Of a stretch of DNA of 64,000 nucleotides, positions 23,521 through 36,310 are shown one piece after another (position 1 is the first letter of the stretch; the number at the start of each line of letters is the position of its first letter). Both the position numbers and the translations under genes were made by a program. Under the pieces are notes generated by a model. That model searched no databases. It was not told the origin of the DNA and was given only the letters and a program-made list of their open reading frames with translations. This stretch comes from Argopecten irradians (lineage: Eukaryota > Mollusca > Bivalvia > Pectinida > Pectinidae). The stretch spans positions 11,006,755 to 11,070,754 of the forward strand of contig NC_091134.1 of NCBI RefSeq assembly GCF_041381155.1. The letters are read 5' to 3'.

Positions 23521-24257
23521 TAGATATTCCATTATATTTCTTTGTGAATCTAAAACTGATCATTTCTAAAGTTGCTCTTATATAGAAAAGTTCATTTTAC
23601 CTTAATAAAGTAATTTATTTAACAGAAACGTCGATCCTGTCGCTATACGGTCAGTTTAAAGTATGGTAACACGAGTAGAACAATACCTACCCCACAGGTT
23701 GGGTGGAACAAGTCCACACGATCTCCTCTCTGCAAAATGATATAGTTTAACTTTTTTATGATTGGATACTCTCTCTTCTCATCTGAGTGAAGTATTCGTT
23801 TCCCGCAGTATACTGGAAGTAGGACGGTTAGTTGGTTCGTACACAATAAAATGTGCCGTGTTAGATAAACTGCTCCGCGTTTCCCGCGGTATGCTTCAGT
23901 GAGATTGCACTATCACATATTGACAATAATTGTCTTATCACAAGAGCCTAGAATGCGAATGTATCAAAGGTCCCCAAAACACACTTGTATTTTAAAACAG
24001 AACAAGGAAGCTGATGTTTTGATTGTTGGTGTGTTGCTGTTTTAATTACATCGAGTAATCGACAAAATGTATGGGCAAACACATGTGCTTCGTTTATTTG
24101 GTTGGTTAGTTCCATACATTATGCTTAATTCATATTAGCTATTAATATCATTCAAGCCAACCAAGGACGTCCCTCCGTGTATGCTTTGTTGTGTGTTTGG
24201 GAACCTTTGGTATATTTATGCTTTATCTCCTTGTTTAACTCTTTTCCATTTTATAAT
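23521..24257. other. Intergenic, no gene seen
   Basis: Only a short family-A fragment (GGTATGCTTCAGTGAGATTGC, split at about 23889-23909) is recognisable. Confidence 0.5.
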
Positions 24258-24740
24258 TGTTGTGATTTGAGCCCTTAATCACAAAGAGCTAGCACTTGTT
24301 CAAGTGCAAGCTGTTTGAATCTATTTATTGAACTAACCACATGTTACACAACTTCCGGTTCTTGACACGCACACACGTATAATACTTAACCTGAGCTAAG
24401 CCATCCTCGATACTCCAGGGGTTACCATAACTGACACCCCTGGACTATCTCATAGTAAAACTGAAGGCAGTTCAGAAGAAAATATCTGACCAATCACAAG
24501 CCTGCAAAGAATTCCTTTGAAGACTACAGAGAGAGCGAGGCCCAGCTTCAAAGCCACATAGTCGACCACAGTGTACCATTATACGCCTCTTTTGATTGAT
24601 ATCAAAGGACTGAATTACCTGTTCTATTCTGTTGCCTCCAGTTTTACTATGAGATAGTCCAGGGGTGTAGAGATCGTATGTGATCGTCACCCCTGGAATA
24701 TAGAGGATGGAGCTAAGCGAACCGAACAAATTTCGCAACA
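24258..24740 (-). repeat. 3' LTR of the Gypsy fossil, split by a DNA transposon
   Basis: The same LTR as at 28783-28935, with about 317 bp added (element plus duplicated target). A purine-rich tract lies immediately inside it on the element strand, as expected for a polypurine tract. Confidence 0.9.
24394..24718. mobile_element. hAT-like MITE inserted in the LTR
   Basis: A 309-bp element at 24402-24710 with composite inverted ends of about 75 bp (CATCCTCGATACTCCAGGGG outermost, then CACCCCTGGACTATCTCATA further in). It is flanked by an 8-bp direct repeat, AGCTAAGC, at 24394-24401 and 24711-24718. The intact second LTR has a single AGCTAAGC at this point, which confirms insertion and target duplication. 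It has no coding capacity. The 8-bp duplication suggests hAT. Confidence 0.88.
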
Positions 24741-27700
24741 TCTCCCTCTTTTTAAAGGAAACAAAGTTATCAATTAACTCTTTAAAACACTAAATTTTTA
24801 CATGTAATAAACATTTAACCATGTCCATATTAATCATTTAGCCATGTCTTTATCGATCAATTGACATATATAAACAGCTATGCCTTAGCTTGAACTAAAA
24901 AAATCATCGAAACGCCTAGGTTTCAAAAGCGCCTAGTAATAGACTTGGTTATTGGATTGTCACTGCGCGCGAGATCACGATCACGATCAGAGTCTAGCAC
25001 TGATGAACACTCATTGTCGCAGTCTGGAATGTCCCCCTCCTTGAAAACATCCACCGTGTTCCCAGGTGGGACATTAGGTTGGAATCACTTCGGACTTTGG
25101 CTTGTCCAAGAGCACAGGGTTTCCAGCTCCCTGCATTACTTCGGAACATCGAAGAGCTTAGATCCGCGTCGAGTCAACCATAAGTGTCGTCGGTTCCTCC
25201 AGGAAACACCTTGTGATGCTCTGACCTTATAAGTTCGTCGTCTACGATTGGTCATCTCGACGATCCCTTGTGAACTCCACAGTTTCTGGTTGTCAAGTTT
25301 TAGCTTAACTGTGTCTACAGGCTCGAGTTCAGGTAATGTACGCACCGCATTGTGACGATCATATTGAGCCTTGTGCCGCTCCTTGTAGCTTTTGTCCTGC
25401 TGATCAATACGTTTCTTACTTGGCCATTTTGGGTTCAATGTTTTGGGAAAAACTGGTACTGGGGTCCTTATCTGTCGTCCCATAATCAGTTGACTTGGAC
25501 TTGCCCCCATCGAGGCGATAGGTGTCGCCCTGTATGCCATGGCCGCCAAGAAGATGCCGTCTTGTTCCAGAATCCGTTTGGCAATCTTCACTCCGCTCTC
25601 CGCTTCCCCGTTTGCCTGCGGGTAGTGAGGACTAGTTAAAGTCTTAACAAAGTTGTACTTCTCAGCAAATGTGCTGAATTCGTTTGCAGTAAACTGTCGA
25701 CTATTATCAGACACTGGCTCCTCGGGAACTCCGAATCGCGCAAATGTGTTCTTTAATTTGCCGATGGCTTGGCCACTGGTTATATTGGATAGGTGGGCAA
25801 TCTCCAGGAACCGTGAATGGTAGTTCATGACCACTAGGTAACTTTTATTTCTGAAATCACAAAGATCTGCGGAGATCTTCTGACAAGGTATCTCTGGTAG
25901 AACGGTAACGTTCAACGGTTCTGTCCTTTGGGTTAGGGCTATTCTCCTGACAGAATATTTTTCCACTATTTTCTTGAGATCCTTACCGATGTTGGGCCAC
26001 TACACGCATGTTGCTGCGCGTTCGCGACACTTAGTAATACCGGGGTGGCCTTCATGAGGTGTTTCCAGAATTTCTTCCTATAAACAGGCAGGTATAACGA
26101 TCCTGTGTCTGTAAAGCAGCAAGTTTCGCACCGCAAAATAGCCTTCCATATTCTGGAAAGAGTTTTCACGATCCGGCCAGCCAGATTTAGTAAGTCTCTG
26201 AGCTTTCGCGAGCTGTGAATCCTCTGCTGTAGCTTGTCATATCCGAGTCAGTTTGTGGTCTGAAATAGGCCATGTTGATTCAACCGAGTCTACAAACATT
26301 TCTACCTCTTCATCTGAAGGAACCTCAGATATCTCGAGAGGACTCCTCGACAAAGTATCCGGAACAACCAGGAGCTTCCCTTGCACATGTTCTGCAATCG
26401 GAGTAAATCTCCTCAGACGCATAAGGAGTCGTTGACATCTCAGAAGTATCTTGTCTAGGTCCTGATTGTTGATAAGTGGTGCTAAAGGTTTGTGATCAGT
26501 GAATAATTTGAAAGACTCTAGTCCCATCAAATAACGTTCAAATTTCTCGCAGGCCCGCACAGACGCTAAACACTCCTTTTCAATTTGCGCATACCGTGAC
26601 TCCGCGGTAGTTATGGTGCGAGAGCAGAATGCTACTGGCTTGAGCTCATCTCCATCCTTTTGGAATAGTGCACCACCCAGGCCATAACTGCTGGCGTCAG
26701 CACTGACAAACGTTGGTTTGTCTGGACCATAAAATATCAACGTCGGAGTACTGGTCAGTTAACTCTTTATCTTCTTAAATGGACCTTGCTGATTAGGAGT
26801 CCCTTGCCATACAACATTAGACTTCTAGATGTCTGTCATGAGTCGTAGTATTGTTGAGAGATCTGGAATAAACCGTCCTACATGACTCTCCGCAGCTCAG
26901 CAAGGTCTTTTGATGGCTCGAGTCCCCTAATAACTTCGACGCGATTGGGGTTAACGCTGACCTCGTCTCCGCTGACCACGTGACCGAAGTATTCCAGTTT
27001 AGACCTCCCAAACTCACATTTTTCCTTATTAAGCTTAAGGCCTGATTCTCTGATCCTGTCTCAAACTTTGGCTAGACGTTCATCGTGTTCCTATTGTGAG
27101 TTTCCATAAATTATCGTATCGCCAATAATTACCTCGACTCCCTTCAGACCAGTCAACATTTAAGACATTTTGCGCTGGAAGATTTCAGGTGCCGATGTAA
27201 TGCCGAAGGGGACACGACGAAAGGCGAACCGTCCAAAAGGAGTTATAAAGGTAGTGAGCCGACTACTCCCCGTATTCAAGGGGACTTGGTAAAATCCACT
27301 GCTGGCATCTAACTTGGAGAATACTTTAGCTGCAGCTAGCCTGGGAGCTATATCTTCTAGAGTTGGTAGCATGAAATGTTCTCTCTTCACAGCTTCATTA
27401 AGTTTTTTGAGATCATTCCAGACTTTTTTCACCACTGGGACCATGGAGGTACACCAGTCTGTTGGTTCTGTCATCCGTTCTATGATACCATCTTTTTTCA
27501 TGCGACGAGGTTCGGTTTTCACCTTTTCCAGTAATGGGAATGGTATTCGGCTTGAGGAACTGACGCAATAGGGAACAGCATGGTCCTTAAGTTTAATACT
27601 TACTGGTTCACATGCCAGCAGTCCTGTTGTTCCAAACAAGTCGTCCGTTACTGTCTCTACTCTCACCACTAGCCCCATTTGGTGCGCGACATTCCGTCCG

Positions 27701-28782
27701 AGCAAATTGCTAGAACTTGATCCCTTCAACACGCAGATTGGAAACTTGAATTTTCTCCCCTTCAATTTAACTACACAGTCAAAGTCCCTTCTGAGGGAAG
27801 TACCTTTCCTCCTGGACCCTGGAGTATTGAGCCAGTGGGGGACAACTTTGGTCTAGGGTAAAGTTTGTTATATGTCGCTTGAGATATTACGCTGGTGTCT
27901 GCTCCAGTGTCTATCTTAAATGTTGTGGAGGTGTTTCCTTCCTTGAGGGTAACTTCCCATGCCTTTTCATAACTGTAGCATGATGCTATGGCGCCCAGGA
28001 AGAACTCTTCCTTCTCTGTCACTTCCTTTACAGTTCGAAAACAACACGCGAAGTGACCCATTTTATCGCAAGCTCTACATCGCCTTCTGGACATAGCTGG
28101 ACATTTATTCTGTCCGTGCGAGCGAGCACAGGGCTGGAGGTACCCCTATCGTTGTGAGAATGTTTATTATATTGGTGACCTTGAGCCTGTTGATGGGTAC
28201 TTAGGTTGTTTTTCTTTTTAGATGGTCTCCCCTTTTTCACCTCTTCAACATGCTTATGACCCCTTGATCTCGAATCTGTGACTTTACTAACACTGCTTGC
28301 CTAGCAGTTTGAATGGCAGTCTCTAAAATCAAATCTGCTTTCATCTGTATATTTTCAGAAATGTTCCGGTCAGAAAGTCCGATTACTACCCTATCCCTCA
28401 CAAACTCGTCCTGGTCAGATTCTCCTGGTGCCTATGACCGCAGATGAAAACGTGCTCGTTCGTGGATTATGTTTCGTTTGGGAATGAATTATTATAATTG
28501 TGAAATTCCTCGATCACTTTGTCATATTTATCCTCGTCACCGGCGACATCGAATACCAATTTCTTAAATACATACTCGGCTTGACTGCCCACAACGTAAA
28601 TTAATGCACTTATCTGCACTGCATCCTCATCCTTGTATAGTTTGGTTGCGGTCCCTTGCCATCCGCTTGGACGGCTAAAATCGAACTTTTCTGGGGACTG
28701 GAACTTTGCCATCTGGACTATTCGATGTTGTTGTTCCTCTTATATCACCAGGAAATCACCACAGTTGTTCAATCTGACACCA

Positions 28783-28935
28783 TGTTGTGATTTGAGCCCT
28801 TGATCACACGAACAAGTGCTAACTCTTTGAATCCATTTATTGAACTAAGCACATGTTACACAACTTCCGGTACTTGACACGCGCCCGCGTATGATACTTA
28901 ACCTGAGCTAAGCGAACCGAACCAATATTGCAACA
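28783..28935 (-). repeat. 5' LTR of the Gypsy fossil (153 bp)
   Basis: On the element strand it runs from TGTTGCAATATTGG to AAATCACAACA, with the usual TG...CA ends. It aligns along its whole length with the other LTR once the inserted transposon there is set aside. It is short for a Gypsy LTR. Confidence 0.92.
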
Positions 28936-29696
28936 ATAGTGATATCGCATTGAATCGTACAGCCAGAACACACCAAACAACCCAACGATTCCAGTGACAG
29001 ACAGACATTTCCGACGTTTAGTAGAAAACTGTCACATTTACGGGTTAATCGATTCGATCAGGGACAGAACACATCAACTCGATCCAGGCCAAAGGTGAAA
29101 GGGAGTCAGAAAGAACCAAGGGAAGAAATAAGATCCCAGCAAGTAAATTTCTCATTCAGATTATAGTCGCATACCCAGAAATGGGAGGAATGTAAAGTCA
29201 AGAACAAACTCAGTGATTCTCTGGTAAACTAGGCTTAACGTCCTATTGTGACTAAGGTCGGTCAAGGCTAGCCTCACATTATATAATGAGCTCTTTGTGT
29301 TTGTGTGAGGGTGTGTGTGTGTGGGGGGGGGGGGGGTGTGAATGTCTGTATTTTTGGGATATTTCAAACCCAGTGATACGTTGCCAATCTGTGAATTATT
29401 ACTCTTGTCCAGTGAAAAACATAATCTTGATCACTTTTGCTAGCGTGTAGTATCAAATACTTCTCCTAGATTTGTCAAGATTTTGTCAATTTATCAAAAT
29501 GAAGACATAACTCGTGTGGAATTTAAGATGCGATGCGTGTTTTCTCATATTTTTTTTTTATCAAACAGTGTATATCAGGTTATATTTGTATGAGGGTGTG
29601 TGTGTGTTGTTAAAATTTGTAAATAGCGCAACAAACGTCATGTCCAATGCTGGACTTAATTGACAGAGTTATGGCCACAAATGGGAAAGACAATAT
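28936..29696. other. Intergenic with simple repeats
   Basis: Contains a GT/G-run tract (about 29303-29340) and a fragment ending in AATAAGATCCCA. No gene recognised. Confidence 0.5.
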
Positions 29697-30330
29697 TTAT
29701 ATTAAAATGCACCAGAGTAGTAATAAATAGGAATACAAAATATGTCTGAATTTCCTCAAACCACTAACCATAAATAAGTCATGAAAGGGTTCAAATGCTT
29801 GGTGATGGCCTTTAACTCTATCTTGACTACCGACATATATACGGTGTAAATCCTAATTGATCAACTCTGCAACTTTACCAAAGGAAAGAACGAGGGTGGT
29901 TTTTTTCCGTGTGTACTCATTGTCTGGGTTACGAAGGCAGCTGGTATCTCGAAAGTGAAAGAAAGAATTTATCTCAAATCACATCCGAGGGCCACAAATG
30001 GGATATATGCACCCAATTGGTTTCGTGTTTGCGATGCTAAAAGCATTGTGGTATCATGAAATGGCATTTTAAATTATTTGGCTGAAACAATTGCGAACAT
30101 GCCTTTTTCATTTCATAAATTTGATAATACAATATTATTTTATTTCCGATGAGATATCTCAGATATCTCCCGACTGTGCCTCATCTTGCTTGCGTTTTTA
30201 TCGATCACGCTGTCAGTCGGTAGTGTCTGCAAGGAAAGGGGAAGGAGACTTGGCTTTAGGTAGCGTCTTAGCATACACGTTTTAGATTTTAAAAGATATG
30301 CCCATGTCAGATGATGACAAATAATTCTAA
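29697..30330. repeat. Dispersed repeat, family D copy 2
   Basis: A contiguous copy of the repeat at 22286-23520, in the same orientation, with recognisable but diverged sequence. Together the two copies flank the LTR fossil at some distance. Confidence 0.7.
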
Positions 30331-30914
30331 ATGAATTTAAAAATGTTATTATCATTTATATAACTTATTTTTATTCAGTTTTTCATATGCAATACACATT
30401 ACATAATTATTTCCTTATTATCATTCTCGCTGTTACCATCCTCATCCTTCTCTTAATCATCAACCATACATACAATATACTATCTTCATCCTCAACATTA
30501 CAAACATCCTCAAATCATTATCACATCTCCAAACCACATTAATTATTTGAATTCATTCACTCAGCACCCTCGTTATATCTTCACATTTGATAACTCAGCA
30601 CTCATATCATTCTGATATCTTCACATTCAATCATCATTTTCATCTATCTTACCCATATCCGTTCATTTCCACAATTGTTTTTCTTCAGTGTACGGATTAA
30701 ATGAAGATTTGAGTTATATTAACAGGTAGTTACTTATAACTGATGGTTTAAAAGTTTATATATAAAGAAAAAAAAATAAAACAAATCTGCGATCGATCTC
30801 TAACGTTTTCCCAGCTGCCGCTGTTCTTCAGGAGATGTTTATAATATATATATGTGATAAATACATGTTTATTGCACTTTTTAAAATTGACGAATGAGAA
30901 TTTTACAGCACATC
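30331..30914. other. AT-rich intergenic, no gene seen
   Basis: Includes a loose CATC/TCATC-rich stretch (about 30420-30660). No feature called. Confidence 0.5.
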
Positions 30915-32580
30915 TGGTCCTGGATGGATGTTACAGGCGGGTGATTTTGTTGGGATGGATTGTTTTGGTTGATTGGGTGGAAAATGAATGGAAGAAATTG
31001 ATAGATGGAACGGATAGGTGTGATGGGTGGGTGGGTGGACTGATTGAAAGGATGGATTTGATAGGTGGGTAGATGAGTGGATGGGTGTATGGAAAGGATG
31101 GATGGGTGTGATGAATGGGAGGGAGGGTGGATGGATGGATAAATGTGATTGGTGGGTGGATGGATGGGCGGGTATATGTGATGGGTGAAAAGAATGAATG
31201 GATGGATGGATGGGATGGAGGGATGGATGGATGGATGTGATGAATGGGAGGGAGGGCGGATGGATGGATACATGTGATGGTAGGGTGGATGGATGGGTGG
31301 GTAAATGTGATTGGTTGGTGGATGGATGGGCGGGTATATGTGATGGGTGGAAAGGATTGGATAGATGGATGGTTGGATGTGATGAGTGGGTGTGTGGAGG
31401 GGGATGGATGGAAGGGGTGGACATGATGGATGGTTGGATGTGATGAGTGGGTGTGTGGAGGGATGGATGGATGTGATGAGTGGTGTGATGGATGGAGGAT
31501 GGATGGATGGGGATGGGGGGGTGGGATGGATGGATGGATGGATGGATGGTGGATGGGTGTGGGTGGGTGGATGGTGTGGATGGATGGTGTGTGGAGGAGA
31601 TGGATGGATGGATGGATGGATGTGGATGTGTGATGATGAGTGGGTGTGTGGAGGGATGGATGGAAGGGGTGGACGTGATGGATGGTTGGATGTGATGAGT
31701 GGTGTGTGTGGAGGGATGGATGGATGTGAGTGGTGGTGAGGTGGTGGTGGTGTGGAGGATGGTGGATGTGATGAGTGGGTGTGTGGAGGATGTTGGATGT
31801 GATGAGTGGGTGTGTGGAGGGATGGATGGAAGGGGTGGACATGATGGATGGATGGGATGGATGTGATGAGTGGTGTGTGGAGGGATGGATGGAAGGGGTG
31901 GATGAGATGGATGGATGGATGGTGATGTGATGGATGGATGGTGTGAGTGGTGTGTGGAGGGATGGATGGAAGGGTGGAATGGATGGATGTGATGGATTGT
32001 GGGTGTGTGGAGGGATGGATGGAAGGGTGGACATGATGGATGGGATGGGTGGATGTGATGAGTGGGTGGTGGGTGTGGAGGGATGGATGGAAGAGGTGGA
32101 CATGATGGATGGATGGATGGTGGATGTGATGAGTGGGTGTGTGGAGGGATGGATGGAAGAGGTGGACATGGTGGATGGATGGATGGATGGATGATGGATG
32201 GATGTGATGGTGGGTGGATGGATGAGGGGTGGAGGGATGGGATGGATGAGTGTGGTGGGTGTGTGGTGGGGGATGATGGATGATGGATGGATGGATGTGA
32301 TGAGTGGGTGTGTGGAGGGATGGATGGAAGGGGGTGGACATGATGGATGGATGGATGGGTGGATGGATGTGATGATGTGGGGTGGTGGTAGATGGATGGA
32401 TGGATGTGATGAGTGGGTGTGTGGAGGGATGGTTGGATGTGATGAGTGGGTGGTGGAGGTGGATGGATGGATGGGAGGGTGAGGATGGATGGATGGATGG
32501 GATGGATGGATGGATGGATGGGTGTGTGGAGATGGATGGATGGATGGATGTGATGAGTGGGTGGGTAGATGGATGAAAGG
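30915..32580. repeat. GGAT-derived satellite, about 1.67 kb
   Basis: Built from GGAT tetramers mixed with GTGGATG, GATGTGATGAGTGGGTGTGT and GGAGGGATGGATGGAAGG. The latter form a higher-order unit of very roughly 80-120 bp (for example around 31390, 31640, 31800 and 32130). The plus strand has very few C and the minus strand very few G. The large Ser-Ile-His-Pro frames (up to 587 codons on the minus strand) come from the repeat. Confidence 0.97.
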
Positions 32581-33590
32581 GATTGATGTGTTAGGTGATT
32601 TATTTTGCAGTACTTGCCACATAATACATTTCAATTGAAACGAAACTAAGTACTGAATAACGGAAGTTGATAACTTGTAAAGCGAAAACTCCAAAGAATA
32701 AATCTAGGTAATCACATGTTTTCACACAAAATTAATAGTCATAAATAATATCTGTAAACAAAACTATACACAGTTATTTCCTATGATGCGCGGATGATGC
32801 ACTTTGAAGACGCAATTTTGGGGAAATTGTTTTAGAGGTTTTGTTTATTGATTAGCAAAAAATATACATTGTTGTTAAAAATGAAGTATTTTTTTCTATT
32901 TCATAGTCATTTTATAGTCATAGAAACTATTCCCGGTATCATGCCTATGAAGTTTAAACGTAGTAGTCTGTTGTTACTTTTTAACTTTGACTAGAAGTCA
33001 TAAAATGAATAGAACAGGTTATAAGTATCGGACAAGTTGAGATACTAGTTTTAAACAAAGGAGGCGGGGTATGGGGGGGGTAACATTTTCATCTTTTTGT
33101 AATGTTATGGTGTTAATGTTATAGTAAAACAGAAAAAAATGTCTATAGCATTTAATATCCGGGGTATAGTCAACATATAATATACAGTATTTCAGTTATC
33201 TCAACTTGTACTGGATGTGCCGTATTTTTCATACACGCCAATCAAGAAGAGTTTTTGATATGTTTCTCACTGCCAAAAATTACCAACATCTTGAGAATAT
33301 CCTGCATAGGTTTTAGATTTACAAATAAGATCTGCCAAAATCATTGTAATTACATCTACTGCTGCAGTGAAATGAGTACACAGAGTAAGACCAGGAAGCC
33401 AAGTTGTGATCTACAATTTATTTTTACATAATTATGACTTTAAAAGTTTTAAAAATCGATCCTGATTTAATCTATGGTGGTAAAAGGTAGATTTGTTCTT
33501 CCTGTTAAGCTACAATAATTCATTTTTGTAATTTTATTCCTTCATATTGCCTAAATATGGAACTGATATCAATGACAACAGTTATTAGGC
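32581..33590. other. AT-rich intergenic, no gene seen
   Basis: No coding block, strong repeat or inverted structure recognised. Confidence 0.5.
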
Positions 33591-33765
33591 CAAAAAACAT
33601 GTCTGTTTAGGCCTACCCGACCGACCCTAATTTTTACCCCGACCCTATTTTTCCTGCTTTTCCACGAAAAAAATATTAAAAAGTCGGGATTTTGATCTCA
33701 GACTCCGGTTCCAGCCATATTTTAGAGTGACAAACACTAAAAAAATCCGACCGACCCTATTTTGT
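33590..33765. repeat. Dispersed repeat, family E (CCGACCGACCC type)
   Basis: Starts near AGGCCTACCCGACCGACCC and ends with AAAATCCGACCGACCCTATT. The paired direct CCGACCGACCC motifs, about 135 bp apart, are typical of a repeat I recognise from bivalves. Confidence 0.6.
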
Positions 33766-33864
33766 GTGTGCTAATGCAACCCTAATCAAACATATTTTTG
33801 GACTTATGTACATACTAAGTAAGGCACATACTTGTCATCATAACAACTTCAATAATCCACAAGA

Positions 33865-34152
33865 TTATACACTCAAAGTTATTAAGTTATCCTTGCTACC
33901 AGATTGTTCCACACTGGGCGTGGTTGTGTTCAACAGTGCACGTAACTTTGATAAGTCCATAGTTTCCGGAATGCCCCTAAAGAAAACCTCTTCATTGGTT
34001 TGAGCTGAATTCCCTATCTGGCTAAATAGACTCGCCTGATGTACCGCCGCTCTCCCACATAGTGTAGATCGATAACGCGGCCTCGGTAAAATGTTAAGCG
34101 AACCCAAGCGACATGTGGATTCTCGTCTCCTCTTGCCCAAAAATCGATACAT
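33865..34152 (-). CDS. Candidate exon, unrecognised protein
   Basis: A 95-codon minus-strand frame from ATG to TAA. The N-terminal half is rich in Arg and Ser with almost no acidic residues (MYRFLGKRRREST, then PRPRYRSTLCGRAAVHQAS), as in a mitochondrial presequence. The second half (EEVFFRGIPETMDLSKLRAL) looks like an ordinary soluble protein. GC content is higher than in both flanks. I do not recognise a family. It could be a whole small gene, a first exon or a last exon, since weak splice sites exist at several points. It lies head-to-head with the SPEN homologue, about 2.3 kb away. Confidence 0.3.
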   Translation of the reverse strand: MYRFLGKRRRESTCRLGSLNILPRPRYRSTLCGRAAVHQASLFSQIGNSAQTNEEVFFRGIPETMDLSKLRALLNTTTPSVEQSGSKDNLITLSV

Positions 34153-35221
34153 CTATAACGAAAACCGCTACCATGGATGGACAAATATTGGGCAACGTTG
34201 TACTTTCTTGCTACATATTACAAACGGTCAAAATCCCTACCAAGTGCTATATAACATTCAGATATATCCATGATAACAAGGCCTATAGATACCACTCAAC
34301 AGACGGAGAAATGGTCTAAGCACAACACCCGTTCTATAAATAAACTAACAGAGCGAGTCTACAGTTTGAAAGCCGTCTGTGTGTTTTGTGGTTGTTTCCA
34401 GCGACCTAAAGGAGGTCTACGGTGTAATACTCAATGTCAAACTCCGCCATATTGGAATGTTGTGCTTTGATTTACGGATAGCGACACACCAAATATTCAC
34501 TAAAATCAGGGACTTCGATAGTAACTACATCGAAACCTTTGTCAAAATAAAGTAATTTCGACGATTATCAGACATTTAATCGTTATTTCGTTGTGGCTGA
34601 ATTTAGCCAGGGAATTGTGCAGCTAGTTAAGTTACCACCAAATCTAAACTGAAGTAACTCGTAGGTCTACATGTTTGGATACTACTGTCGACACTAATAC
34701 CGTATAAATGAAAGGGAGTTGGTATACAATATGTTGATATTGAATAATAAATAATGACGTGGTCACGCCTCATGTAAACGAGTGTTGGACATATATCTTA
34801 ATTAGGGACGACTTAGTGCTAATTGACATACTAGTCACGTGGCTCACCATAATGAATATTGCATTTTGCAATGGTCTGACAAAGCGTAATTAGATGTATT
34901 GCTTATCAACACACGTGTACATTTTCTAAGCACATTAGTAACTTATTGTGTATAACATCATATGTGTAGACGTATACTCTCCCATAATCCGAGTGACGTG
35001 TCAATTCGTGTTTGATCACGGTATCGAGTCAAGAAATAATACAATGACAATGTCAACAAATGTAGATTCTGATTTTCAAAACGATTCTAATAATTTATGT
35101 CTTTATATAGCATATAGTACTAAAGCATTTACAAAGACGATGAATCCATTGATATTAATGCAGATCGTTCAGATATATAAAAGCGTGGTAAAAAATCACG
35201 TGGTATTCAACATTATCAGGG

Positions 35222-35231
35222 CTATAAAAAG
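35222..35231 (+). promoter_or_regulatory. Possible TATA box (GCTATAAAAAG)
   Basis: A near-consensus TATA motif inside a relatively GC-rich block (35215-35400). It could serve an upstream untranslated exon of the SPEN homologue or an unknown transcript. The 120-codon frame at 34948-35310 spans it and has no recognisable family. The remaining stretch from 34153 to 36300 shows no supported gene. Confidence 0.25.
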
Positions 35232-36310
35232 TAGAACGCAGCATGTTGCCCCGAAAGGTCACCGTCTGGTAAACGCTGTTCCGCCATTAGACTCGTCTCG
35301 CTGTGAATAGTTGTTCTATACACAAAGGCACGGCCATCCATCACCACAAACCTAGCTCAAACCGGACCCAGTCCGTACAATCTGTCACTTACTCTTCTCA
35401 ACTCTGTGTTGTCAGATTAAATGTATTTTTGAACAAGAACTAAACAAGAAGTCTGGAACATATTTATATAATCAGTCGCACGTATTTGTTCGTTTCTGTA
35501 TATACATCTAACAATTTAGTATGCGTGTGTACACATATATTGATCATAATTTAGGTTCAGTTTTTAGTTGCAACTCGGTTCCCAATTTGTTGAAGTGTAA
35601 AAAAAAACCCACGTTACCTGTGTTTCGACGTTAATTTTGTAATAAATAATTTTAGCACTTAGAAATAATTTATGTATGAGTAACTACGGTAATGCTGCCC
35701 AAATGGAATTATTCTTATAATAATTTGTTGGAAACAACAGTTCTAAGATTTATGATAAATATCCCTTAATCAAACATTAGACCGATGTAGCGCCAGATCA
35801 TACCTGCCAATGTGGCATTATGTATTGTTCAAAATATCACGACATGTTTATGAATACAGAGCTATATAGATCTACGTATACAATTAAGAAAGTCAAGCTA
35901 GTGCTAATTTATATATTTTGTTTCTTATTCGAGTCAGTAAAAACAAAACATTTCTATTTTTCATATTTTGTGGTGTGTACCAAAACAGTTTATCGCAAAA
36001 TGCACGATTAAAATTACCTATTTCCAGTTTCTTATATAAATTATGTAGATTGTATAGGGTAAATACGGTTTGTGCTATATAACAAGCGGGCACCTGTCTT
36101 TACCACGCAATATTTACTTCAAATCAATGAAATTAGAACGTTTTCTTGGTTTCGTAATTCAAGTTTAGGTTATGTATTATGTTTATAAAACACAACGTGG
36201 TCATAAATTATTAAATTTTGTCACGTTTTATATATTTTAGATCGAAAATAATCTTTTGAGACGACCCCCGATTCTTTGTAATATATTCGCAAGATCAGTC
36301 GGTCGAAGGT

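Larger units (their letters stand above)
24258..28935 (-). mobile_element. Ty3/Gypsy LTR retrotransposon, broken fossil
   Basis: An old LTR element on the minus strand. Parts in element order: 5' LTR (28783-28935); a primer-binding site beginning TGGTGTCAG just inside it, resembling the tRNA-Leu 3' end complement; a gag-like start (about 28.5-28.7 kb); a CCHC-type knuckle and an aspartic protease (IDTGADTSVIS, about 27.8-28.1 kb); reverse transcriptase (about 27.2-27.8 kb); RNase H (FVSADASSYGLGGALFQ, about 26.2-26.7 kb); integrase core (HYPQANGEAESG, about 25.1-26.0 kb); a purine tract; and the 3' LTR. The reading frames carry several breaks, so it is not functional. The LTRs differ at roughly one base in ten, suggesting it is not recent. 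The order RT, RNase H, integrase places it in Ty3/Gypsy. Flanks ATAAT and ATAGT may be a decayed 5-bp target duplication. Confidence 0.93.

Noticed and set aside
30931-32694. 587- and 486-codon Ser/Ile/His/Pro-rich minus frames
   Set aside because: GGAT satellite read backwards; period and composition explain the open frame.
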